In this document: piece after piece, positions 16,466-22,996 of the stretch | Layout of the letters: each line of letters starts with the position of its first letter | How positions within the stretch are numbered: the stretch's first letter is position 1 | Source of the DNA: Chloroflexota bacterium | GTDB taxonomy: Bacteria > Chloroflexota > Dehalococcoidia > DSTF01 > JACRBR01 | Reading direction: 5' to 3' | DNA: 25,496 bases | NCBI GenBank assembly: GCA_025355835.1 | Contig: JANXYW010000196.1 | Coordinates: forward strand, 1-25,496 | The notes under the pieces: generated by a model | What the model was told of the DNA's origin: nothing | Databases searched by the model: none | Seen by the model: the letters and a program-made list of their open reading frames with translations, nothing else | Translations under genes and position numbers: made by a program

Positions 16466-16515
16466 GCATCGGACGTTGGGTGGCCGCACGTGTGCACGGC
16501 GCGGCGTGCCCCTAC
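16466..16515. repeat. REP-like element, copy C2 (second unit of a tandem pair)
   Basis: Begins GCATCGGACGTTGG (12 of 14 bases as in C1), 64 bases downstream of C1, and ends TGCCCCTAC. The palindrome is imperfect. It lies between the convergent ends of ctaB and the first ybaK-like gene. Confidence 0.65.
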
Positions 16516-16545
16516 ATTGCGAATAGCGCCGAGTGCGCGCCCTCC

Positions 16546-17043
16546 TCAATCGCCCGATGTTGCTGCAGCGAGCTTTGCGTTGGTGATGGCGACGAGATCT
16601 TCGACGCGGAGTTCTAGATCGATGCCGCGCTGACCGGCGCTGATGTGGATGCGGTCGAGCGCGCGGGCGGACTCGTCGAGGAGGACGTCGAAGGGTTTGT
16701 TGGTGAGGGCGAGGGCGGAGATGCCGCCGACCTGCAGGCTTGTGAGAGATTCGGCTTCGCGTTGGGTGGCCATGCGGAGCTTCTTGTCGCCGATGCTTTT
16801 CGCGAGCAGGCGCAGGTCGACCTGGCGATGCGATGGAATCATCACAAGCAGCGGCCGTGGGCGGCCGAGCGCTTCGCGCAGTACGACGAGGGTCTTGTAG
16901 ACGGTATCGACCGACGCGCCGAGGAGCGCCGCGGCTTCTTCGGCGGAGTGAAATTCGCGCGTGGCGTCGTAGACGCTGGCGGCGTACGCGATGCGTTTGG
17001 CGTCGAGCATGCGCATCGCCTGCGTTGTTTCTGGATTGGCCAT
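16546..17043 (-). CDS. ybaK: Cys-tRNA(Pro) deacylase, YbaK/EbsC family
   Basis: Cytoplasmic trans-editing enzyme that hydrolyses cysteine mischarged onto tRNA(Pro). At 165 aa it has the usual family length and can be followed along E. coli YbaK from end to end: the essential-type Lys50 in VYKTLVV, HRQVDLRLLAKSIGDKKL, GGIS at residues 106-109, and the C-terminal SAGQRGIDLELRVEDLVAI. The start is ATG 17043, where homology begins; a longer in-frame extension would run through the divergent gene and is rejected. It is head to head with a second member of the same superfamily, 66 bases apart. Specificity for Cys-tRNA(Pro) is assigned by resemblance only. Confidence 0.9.
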   Translation of the reverse strand: MANPETTQAMRMLDAKRIAYAASVYDATREFHSAEEAAALLGASVDTVYKTLVVLREALGRPRPLLVMIPSHRQVDLRLLAKSIGDKKLRMATQREAESLTSLQVGGISALALTNKPFDVLLDESARALDRIHISAGQRGIDLELRVEDLVAITNAKLAAATSGD

Positions 17044-17109
17044 CGTGGACGTATGATGCATCCGCGGACATTCGGGCGCCAGTGCGACGCGATGGGGAGG
17101 AACGAACGC

Positions 17110-17598
17110 GTGGAATCGATCGACGAAGAGGAACGCACCGCGCGCGTGACGCGCGCACTTACGACCCTGGGATACGACGTGGCGATGAAGATTGTTGCGG
17201 AGAGCACGCACACGGCGGAGATGGCAGCGGCGGCCGCCGGGTGCGAGCTGGGCCAGATCGTCAAGACGCTGGCGATCTACGTTTCGCACACGCCGCGGCT
17301 TGCGTTGGTGGCGGGCGATCGGCGGTTGGACGATCGATTGGCGGCGGCGCACTTCGGTGTGGGGCGGAAGCAGATCAAGCTGGCGAGCGCGGAGCAGGTA
17401 TTGGCCCTGACGGGGTATCCCGTTGGGGGCGTGTCGCCGTTTGGGTTGCCGTCTCCAATCGAAGTGATGGTGGACGACGGACTGCGGCGGTTCGAGACGG
17501 TTTGGGTCGCAGGAGGTACAGCTTCGGCCATCTTCTCGATCGAATTGGTGGATCTGGTGCGGCTAACGGGTGGCATATTTGTTTCCGTAACGACATAA
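17110..17598 (+). CDS. YbaK/EbsC-family aminoacyl-tRNA deacylase (paralogue)
   Basis: 162-aa single-domain protein of the YbaK/ProRS-INS superfamily. Visible are Lys52 in IVKTLAIYV, DRRLDDRLAAAHFG, the loop GYPVGGVSPFG (103-112) and VWVAGGTASAIFSI. It differs from its divergent neighbour in most positions and has the GGVSPFG form of the loop, so it may edit a different aminoacyl-tRNA. Substrate is unassigned. The start chosen is GTG 17110, with GGGGAGGA ending nine bases upstream; ATG 17092, six codons earlier, would place that strong ribosome binding site inside the gene. A TATGAT hexamer at 17052-17057 could be its -10, but no clear -35 was found. The livK promoter begins six bases after the stop. 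Confidence 0.88.
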   Translation: MESIDEEERTARVTRALTTLGYDVAMKIVAESTHTAEMAAAAAGCELGQIVKTLAIYVSHTPRLALVAGDRRLDDRLAAAHFGVGRKQIKLASAEQVLALTGYPVGGVSPFGLPSPIEVMVDDGLRRFETVWVAGGTASAIFSIELVDLVRLTGGIFVSVTT

Positions 17599-17603
17599 CG
17601 GCG

Positions 17604-17631
17604 TTGACTGACCGGTTTCGGCGCTGATAAT
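17604..17631 (+). promoter_or_regulatory. Promoter of the liv operon
   Basis: TTGACT (17604-17609) and GATAAT (17626-17631) are separated by 16 bases, each one mismatch from the sigma-70 consensus. Transcription would start near 17638, about 55 bases before livK. Confidence 0.65.
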
Positions 17632-17692
17632 AGGTAGGTTGTGCGGCCGGGTATTGGCCGGAGTTGGATTCGAGGCAGAGGAGGAGATCGAG

Positions 17693-18958
17693 ATGAAGAT
17701 CGGAAAGAGGGCGTTGCTGCTGGCAGCGATGCTCGCGACGCTGACGATGGTTCTGGCTGCGTGCAGCAGCGGGACGAGTAGTAAGGACAAGACGGCGACG
17801 GCCGGTGCGGGCGGGGCGAAGACTCCGGCCGCGGGCGCAACGACTGCTGCGACGAAAGCGGCGACAGGCGCTGCCGGTTCGATCACGGTGAAGAAGGGCG
17901 ACAAGATCAAGATCGGTATCAGCACGACGCTGACGACCGACAACGCAGAGTTGGGCATCCCGATTCGCGACGCGGCGCTGCTCGCAATCAAGACGAAGGG
18001 TACGATCAAGGGTTTCGGCATCGAAGGCGACCCGCAGGACGACGGCTGCGCGGGGCCGGCTTCCGTGACGGCAGCGAACAAGCTGATCGCTGACGGCGTG
18101 GTCGCGGTCATCGGTCCGATGTGTTCTGGCGGCGCGGTAGCGGCCCTCGATCCACTATCCGGAGCAAACATGCTGACGGTAAGCGCTTCGGCGACGAACC
18201 CGAGCGTGACCGCGCAGGGGAAGAAGAACTTCTTCCGCACGGCGTGGAACGATGCGACGCAGGGCGCCGAGATGGCGAAGTACGCCTACACGACGCTTGG
18301 CAAGAAGAACGTCGTGCTGGTGAATGACCAGAGCACGTACGGCAAGGGTCTCATGGACGTGTTCAAGGCGTCGTTCACGGCGGCTGGCGGAAAAGTCGCT
18401 AGCGAAGAGGCTGTAACGGTGGGCGAGAAGGACTTCGGCCCGACGGTGACGAAGATCAAGGGCGAGAGCCCGGACCTGGTCGTCTTCGGTGGATTCATTG
18501 CTGAAGGTGCGGTGCTTGTGCGCCAGCTCAAGGACGCGGGCGTGACCGCTTCGTTCATGGGCGCGGACGGCATCGCCGACCAGAAGTACATCGACCAGTC
18601 GGGTGGCGCGGCCGAGGGTTCGTACGTGAGCCGCGGCCCCAAGCCGACGGACACGAAGCTCTACGACGCGTTCGCGGCGGCGTACAAGGCCGAGTACAAG
18701 AAGGACGCCGGCCAGTTCACCGAGCAGGCGACCGACGCGACGAACATCGTTCTCGCGGCGATTGAGAAGGTCGCGACGGTGGATGGCAGCGGCAACCTCG
18801 TCATCGACCGGCAGAAGCTGATCGATGCGGTTGCTGCGACGAGTTATGCCGGTGCATCGGGGCAGATCGACTTCGACGCGAAGGGCGACCGCAAGGTTGT
18901 CGGCGCGGTGAACGAGATTGACCAGGTGAAGAGCGGGAAGCTCACGCGCATCCAGTAG
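17693..18958 (+). CDS. livK: Branched-chain amino acid ABC transporter, substrate-binding lipoprotein
   Basis: Periplasmic-binding-protein type I (Leu/Ile/Val-binding family), 421 aa. A short basic N-terminus and hydrophobic stretch end in the lipobox LAAC with Cys24, so it should be a membrane-anchored lipoprotein. A low-complexity Ala/Thr/Gly linker (about residues 31-62) leads to the binding domain, which starts at IKIGISTTLT and contains VVAVIGPMCSGGAVA and DQSTYGKGLMDVF. The start ATG 17693 has AGGAGGAG about six bases upstream. It heads the livKHMGF operon and is separated from livH by a strong hairpin. The ligand is probably a hydrophobic amino acid, but members of this family also bind amides and urea, so this is not certain. 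Confidence 0.93.
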   Translation: MKIGKRALLLAAMLATLTMVLAACSSGTSSKDKTATAGAGGAKTPAAGATTAATKAATGAAGSITVKKGDKIKIGISTTLTTDNAELGIPIRDAALLAIKTKGTIKGFGIEGDPQDDGCAGPASVTAANKLIADGVVAVIGPMCSGGAVAALDPLSGANMLTVSASATNPSVTAQGKKNFFRTAWNDATQGAEMAKYAYTTLGKKNVVLVNDQSTYGKGLMDVFKASFTAAGGKVASEEAVTVGEKDFGPTVTKIKGESPDLVVFGGFIAEGAVLVRQLKDAGVTASFMGADGIADQKYIDQSGGAAEGSYVSRGPKPTDTKLYDAFAAAYKAEYKKDAGQFTEQATDATNIVLAAIEKVATVDGSGNLVIDRQKLIDAVAATSYAGASGQIDFDAKGDRKVVGAVNEIDQVKSGKLTRIQ

Positions 18959-18986
18959 CGACGGGAGCGTATTCGTTCACACATCA

Positions 18987-19018
18987 GCCGGGAGGTCGCG
19001 AGTTCGCGGCCTCCCGGC
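18987..19018 (+). promoter_or_regulatory. Strong intercistronic hairpin between livK and livH
   Basis: Bases 18987-19000 pair with 19005-19018: a 14-bp stem with one T-G pair and the loop AGTT. No T-tract follows, so it is not a classic terminator. It more likely protects the 3' end of a livK message or attenuates read-through, so that the binding protein exceeds the permeases. Confidence 0.75.
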
Positions 19019-19043
19019 GCTGCGTTGAGGCGAGGGTAGATTC

Positions 19044-19955
19044 GTGCAGGAGTGGATCCAGCTCCTTATCGATGGCATCACAATCGGCGGCGTGTACGCA
19101 GTGATCGCACTGGGGTACACGCTGGTGTACGGCGTGTTGCGGATGATCAACTTCGCCCACGGCGAGCTGTTCATGATGGGCGCGTTCACGGGCTATTACA
19201 CTCTCAACGGATTCGAAAAACACAGTAGTCTCAATGACTCGGTACCAGTACTGACGATCGCGATCGCGATCGTGCTGGGCATGGTGGTGGCGGTGACGCT
19301 CGCGCTCGTGATGGAGCGGATCGCGTATCGCCCGCTGCGTCGCGCGCCGCGGCTGGCGCCGCTGATCAGCGCGATCGGCGTATCGATTCTGCTGCGGAAC
19401 ATCATGCTGCGGGCCACGAACGCCCAGGGCAAGGTCTACCCGAAGGTCTTCCCGCGCACTGCCGTCGAAATAGGCGAGATACGGCTGCTGTACGTGCAGA
19501 TATTCCTCATCGTGCTGTCGTTCGTGTTCCTCGGATTGCTGTATCTGTTCATTCAACGGACGAAGGCAGGCGTGGCGATTCGCGCTGTCGCCGAAGATCG
19601 CGATACCGCATCGCTGATGGGGATTAACGTCGACAGGACGATCATGACGACGTTCGCTGTTGGTGCGGCGCTCGCGGGAGCGGCGGGCGTTGTGTACGGG
19701 ATGTTCGTTACGACGGCGACGTCCGGCATGGGATTCATTCCGGGCATCAAGGCGTTTACCGCGGCGGTGCTGGGCGGCATTGGAAGCGTGCCGGGGGCGA
19801 TGGCGGGCGGCTACTTCCTCGGCATCAGCGAAGCGATCAGCACGAAGTTCTTCGGGGCACAGTACAAGGATGTGGTTGCGTTTGTGCTGCTGGTCGCTGT
19901 GCTGATCTTCCGGCCGTGGGGTTTGTTCGGCAAGCGCGAAGACAAGCGGGCCTGA
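19044..19955 (+). CDS. livH: Branched-chain amino acid ABC transporter permease LivH
   Basis: Inner-membrane permease of 303 aa with about eight hydrophobic helices. Family landmarks are GITIGGVYAVIALGYTLVYGV near the N-terminus, INFAHGELFMMGAF, RAVAEDRDTASLMGIN in the cytoplasmic coupling region, and FTAAVLGGIGSVPGA towards the C-terminus. Its partner is LivM, with LivG and LivF as ATPases. The start is GTG 19044, where the conserved N-terminus begins; GAGGCGAGGGT upstream provides the ribosome binding site. The gap to livM is three bases. Confidence 0.95.
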   Translation: MQEWIQLLIDGITIGGVYAVIALGYTLVYGVLRMINFAHGELFMMGAFTGYYTLNGFEKHSSLNDSVPVLTIAIAIVLGMVVAVTLALVMERIAYRPLRRAPRLAPLISAIGVSILLRNIMLRATNAQGKVYPKVFPRTAVEIGEIRLLYVQIFLIVLSFVFLGLLYLFIQRTKAGVAIRAVAEDRDTASLMGINVDRTIMTTFAVGAALAGAAGVVYGMFVTTATSGMGFIPGIKAFTAAVLGGIGSVPGAMAGGYFLGISEAISTKFFGAQYKDVVAFVLLVAVLIFRPWGLFGKREDKRA

Positions 19956-19958
19956 TCG

Positions 19959-21209
19959 ATGAAAGGCAGCGGATCTCTGAGTTCGCTGCGTGCCGCGCTT
20001 GATCCGGGCCGTTACTGGTCGCGCGCTGGTGAACAGCTACAGACGACCACGTCTGGCGCGGCTGTCGCGCGATTCGGCCAGTACGCCGTGTTGCCGCTGC
20101 TGGCGATCGCGGGCGGGCTGGGGCCGTCGTACTTCGGCATCCGCTGGACGTTCGCGATCCTCGTCATCGTCATGTACGCGCTGCTGCGATCACGCAGCGG
20201 TCTGTTCGGGATGGTGGTGCTCGGCGCGATGCTGGTCTACCTCCCGCACCAGATGGACACGTTCGAACGCGGCATCATGTTCGATATCGCGCTGTATGCG
20301 TTGCTGGGTATCGGCCTCAACGTCGTTGTGGGCTACGCGGGGCTGCTGGATCTCGGCTACGTCGCGTTCTTTGCGAGCGGCGCGTATTTGTACGCGCTGA
20401 TCTCTGCGCCACAATTCGGCGGCGGCTTCGACGTTGGTACGAGCTTCTGGATCGTGCTGCCGATGGCGATGGTACTGGCGGCGCTGGTCGGCATCGCCCT
20501 TGGTGTGCCGGTGCTGCGGCTTCGCGGTGACTATCTAGCGATCGTGACGCTGGGGTTCGGTGAGATCATCCGCATCATGATCAACAACCAAGACGGCGTG
20601 ACGAACGGGCCGGTAGGGGTCTTCGCGATCCCGAAGCCGCACTTTGGCAGCACGGAACTGAGCGGGCCGGTGGAGTTGTACTTCGTCGTGCTGGCGGGCT
20701 GCTTCGTCGCGGCGTTCGCGGCGGAACGCATCCGCGACTCGCGCGTCGGCCGTGCATGGGAAGCGATCCGCGAGGACGAAGACGTTGCGTCGTCGATGGG
20801 CGTGAATACGACCGCGTACAAGCTGATGGCGTTCGCGATCGGCGCGGCGATTGGCGGCGGTGGTGGGGTGATCTACTCCGCCAAACAGAGCGCGGTGTTT
20901 CCGTCGGACTTCAATCTCGATGTTTCGATTAACGTGCTGGCGCTGGTGATCATCGGCGGTATGGGCAACGTGCGCGGTGTCATTTTGGGTGCGATGTTGC
21001 TGATTGGATTGCCAGAGGTGTTACGCGACTTCAGCATCAACATCGCGTTCATCCATCTCGATAACCTGGGCGCCGACTACCGGCTGGTGATTTTCGGCGC
21101 GGCGTTGGTGGCGGTGATGATCCTTCGGCCCGAGGGCCTGTTGCCTGCGCGACGCCGACAGGCCCAGTTCGAGCCTGCGGATGTGCTCGAGCCGGAAGTG
21201 GCGACGTAG
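19959..21209 (+). CDS. livM: Branched-chain amino acid ABC transporter permease LivM
   Basis: Second permease subunit, 416 aa. The core has NVVVGYAGLLDLGYVAFFA, LRLRGDYLAIVTLGFGEIIR, GVTNGPVGVFAIP and RIRDSRVGRAWEAIREDED, all characteristic of LivM. An N-terminal segment of about 50 residues before the first helix is polar and not obviously conserved. The C-terminus ends in RPEGLLPARRRQ. It pairs with LivH in the membrane. The ATG at 19959 follows the livH stop by three bases and livG starts two bases after its stop. Confidence 0.95.
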   Translation: MKGSGSLSSLRAALDPGRYWSRAGEQLQTTTSGAAVARFGQYAVLPLLAIAGGLGPSYFGIRWTFAILVIVMYALLRSRSGLFGMVVLGAMLVYLPHQMDTFERGIMFDIALYALLGIGLNVVVGYAGLLDLGYVAFFASGAYLYALISAPQFGGGFDVGTSFWIVLPMAMVLAALVGIALGVPVLRLRGDYLAIVTLGFGEIIRIMINNQDGVTNGPVGVFAIPKPHFGSTELSGPVELYFVVLAGCFVAAFAAERIRDSRVGRAWEAIREDEDVASSMGVNTTAYKLMAFAIGAAIGGGGGVIYSAKQSAVFPSDFNLDVSINVLALVIIGGMGNVRGVILGAMLLIGLPEVLRDFSINIAFIHLDNLGADYRLVIFGAALVAVMILRPEGLLPARRRQAQFEPADVLEPEVAT

Positions 21210-21211
21210 CG

Positions 21212-21997
21212 ATGGCGATTCTTTCTGTCCGGCATGTATCGCGCGCGTTCGAGGGGCTGATCGCGCTCAACGATGTGAGCATGGAGGTCGAGGCGGAGAC
21301 GATCGTGGGCGTCATCGGGCCGAACGGGGCGGGGAAGACGACGCTGTTCAATCTGCTGACCGGCTTCTATCGTCCGACGTCCGGCGAGATCTGGTTCGAG
21401 GGGAAACGCGTCGACGGACTGCCGCTGCATCGCATCGCCGCTGCCGGCATCAGCCGCACGTTCCAGAACATCCGGCTGTTCTCGAACATGACGGCGATCG
21501 AGAACGTGCTGGTGGGATCACACCTGCACCTGAGCACGAACATCGCGACGGCGATCCTGCGGCTGCCGTTTACGGTGAAGCAGGAGAAGCGTGCGGTGCA
21601 ATCCGCCGTCGAGACGCTGCGATTCGTCGGGCTGGCGGGACGCGAGAACGAACTGGCATGGAACCTGGCGTACGGCGAGCAGCGGCGGTTGGAGATCGCG
21701 CGTGCGCTGGCAGTGCGGCCTCGGATGCTGCTGCTTGATGAGCCGACCGCCGGAATGAACCCGGGCGAAAGCGTCGACATGATTCGTCTGATTCGCGCGC
21801 TGCGCGATGATCTGCGCATGACCGTCGTACTGATTGAGCACCAGATGCGCGTCGTGATGGGCGTGTGCGAGTACATCACGGTGCTGGATCACGGCGAGAA
21901 GATCAGCGAAGGCCGGCCGGAGGATGTGCAGAAGGACCAGCGCGTCATCGAGGCGTATTTGGGCACGGGCGCGCTGCTCAGTGAGGGCGCGTCGTGA
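21212..21997 (+). CDS. livG: Branched-chain amino acid ABC transporter ATPase LivG
   Basis: Cytoplasmic ABC ATPase of 261 aa. Walker A is GPNGAGKTT at about residues 36-44, the signature region is LAYGEQRRLEIARAL at about 152 (GYGEQ-type instead of LSGGQ, normal for LivG), and Walker B is MLLLDEPTAGMNPGE at about 171. The H-loop His is in VLIEHQM. The insert after Walker A (HRIAAAGISRTFQNIRLF) is typical of the family. Its stop overlaps the livF GTG start (GTGA), suggesting coupled translation of the two ATPases. Confidence 0.96.
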   Translation: MAILSVRHVSRAFEGLIALNDVSMEVEAETIVGVIGPNGAGKTTLFNLLTGFYRPTSGEIWFEGKRVDGLPLHRIAAAGISRTFQNIRLFSNMTAIENVLVGSHLHLSTNIATAILRLPFTVKQEKRAVQSAVETLRFVGLAGRENELAWNLAYGEQRRLEIARALAVRPRMLLLDEPTAGMNPGESVDMIRLIRALRDDLRMTVVLIEHQMRVVMGVCEYITVLDHGEKISEGRPEDVQKDQRVIEAYLGTGALLSEGAS

Positions 21998-22761
21998 GCG
22001 GCGAAGCGACGAGCGCGGTAGCTCCGAGCGCTAGCGCTGGTGCACCGTCGGCGCACTTGCGGCTCGACGGTGTGGTCTCCGGTTACGGGCAGATCAAGGC
22101 GATTAAAGGCATATCGCTGCACGTCGAGACGGGTGAGGTGGTCGCGCTGATCGGCGCGAACGGCGCGGGCAAGTCGACGACGCTGCGAACGATTTCGGGG
22201 CTGCTACGACCCAGCGCGGGCGAAATCTCCTTCGAGGGTAAACGCATCGATCGGGTTGCGGCGCACGACATTGTGCGGATGGGCATCTCGCACGCACCGG
22301 AGGGTCGGGCGATCTTCGGCAGGCTTTCGGTGCTGGAGAATTTGCGGCTCGGCGCGTACCAGCGGAATGCTCGCGCCGAAATCGAGCAGGATCTGGAGCG
22401 CGTGCTGACGCTGTTCCCGCGGCTGCGCGAACGCGTCAAGCAGGATGGCGGCACGCTTTCCGGCGGCGAGCAGCAGATGCTGGCGATCGCGCGTGCGCTG
22501 ATGGCGCGCCCGCGCTTGCTGCTGTTAGACGAGCCTTCGATGGGGCTTTCGCCGGTGCTCGTGGAGACGATCTTCCGCACCGTGATCGAGATCAACCGCG
22601 CGGGTACGACGATCCTGCTGGTCGAGCAGAACGCCGCGATGGCCTTGCAGGTGGCGCGGCGCGGGTACGTGCTGGAGTCGGGCGCGGTTGCGCTGGAAGC
22701 ATCGGCCGCGGAGCTGCGAGCGAGCGACCTCGTGCGGAAGACGTATCTGGGCGAGGCGTAG
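21994..22761 (+). CDS. livF: Branched-chain amino acid ABC transporter ATPase LivF
   Basis: Second ABC ATPase, 255 aa. Walker A GANGAGKST at about residue 54, the APEGRAIFGRLSV stretch that distinguishes LivF, signature LSGGEQQMLAIARAL at about 155, Walker B LLLLDEPSMGLSP at about 176, and switch His replaced in VEQNA as usual for LivF. A 20-residue Ala/Ser-rich N-terminal extension precedes the conserved LRLDGVVSGYG. The GTG start overlaps livG by four bases. It is the last gene of the liv operon. Confidence 0.95.
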   Translation: MSGEATSAVAPSASAGAPSAHLRLDGVVSGYGQIKAIKGISLHVETGEVVALIGANGAGKSTTLRTISGLLRPSAGEISFEGKRIDRVAAHDIVRMGISHAPEGRAIFGRLSVLENLRLGAYQRNARAEIEQDLERVLTLFPRLRERVKQDGGTLSGGEQQMLAIARALMARPRLLLLDEPSMGLSPVLVETIFRTVIEINRAGTTILLVEQNAAMALQVARRGYVLESGAVALEASAAELRASDLVRKTYLGEA

Positions 22762-22787
22762 ACATGCTTCCCGTTCGGAAGCCTCGC
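22751..22787 (+). terminator. Compound hairpin at the end of livF
   Basis: GCGAGGC (22751-22757), inside the livF end, complements GCCTCGC (22781-22787). Within the loop, GCTTCC pairs with GGAAGC (22766-22782). No T-tract follows, so termination is uncertain. Confidence 0.4.
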
Positions 22788-22824
22788 ATCTCGTAGCTGT
22801 GCGAATCTTCGTCGAGCAACGCGC

Positions 22825-22858
22825 GTGTTTCAGCTAGACAACCTGCGACATGAAACAC
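22825..22858. promoter_or_regulatory. Inverted repeat upstream of amtB
   Basis: GTGTTTCA and TGAAACAC are perfect 8-base arms separated by 18 bases. The right arm contains the first GAAAC box of the possible GlnR-like site, so one protein may contact both arms. Confidence 0.45.
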
Positions 22859-22878
22859 AGCCGTAACATGGACGCAAC
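22852..22878 (+). promoter_or_regulatory. Three GNAAC boxes at 11-bp spacing (GlnR-like operator candidate)
   Basis: GAAAC (22852-22856), GTAAC (22863-22867) and GCAAC (22874-22878), each separated by six bases. Actinobacterial GlnR sites are alternating GTnAC and GAAAC boxes with six-base spacers, and amtB-glnK is a classic GlnR target. A weak promoter may follow: TTGGTG at 22879, TACATT at 22900. Confidence 0.45.
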
Positions 22879-22936
22879 TTGGTGGACACAGCAGCCTTCT
22901 ACATTAGCCCTGTCGTTAGGCGCTAGTGGTTCTGAT

Positions 22937-22971
22937 CGGCGATGCCTCATCGAGGGTGGCAGGCATCGTCG
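22937..22971 (+). promoter_or_regulatory. Leader hairpin just before the amtB ribosome binding site
   Basis: CGATGCCT and AGGCATCG form the core of an 11-bp stem (one G-T pair) with a 13-base loop. The stem ends 13 bases before AGGAGG. It does not match the glutamine riboswitch features I know. Confidence 0.45.
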
Positions 22972-22996
22972 TTTCTTGAACTTAGGAGGAGGCTGT

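Noticed and set aside
15382..16497. Minus-strand 371-codon open frame opposite ctaB
   Set aside because: Arg/His-rich shadow; ctaB on the plus strand has both prenyltransferase motifs.
16645..17109. N-terminal extension of the plus-strand YbaK-like gene
   Set aside because: It would run antisense through the divergent ybaK gene; family homology starts near GTG 17110, which has its own strong ribosome binding site.
22850..22996. Upstream in-frame ATG for amtB
   Set aside because: It has no comparable ribosome binding site and would translate the operator boxes and leader hairpin; ATG 22997 follows AGGAGG.
22912..22996. Glutamine riboswitch upstream of amtB
   Set aside because: The leader has a strong hairpin, but I could not find the conserved sequence blocks of the known glutamine-binding RNAs.
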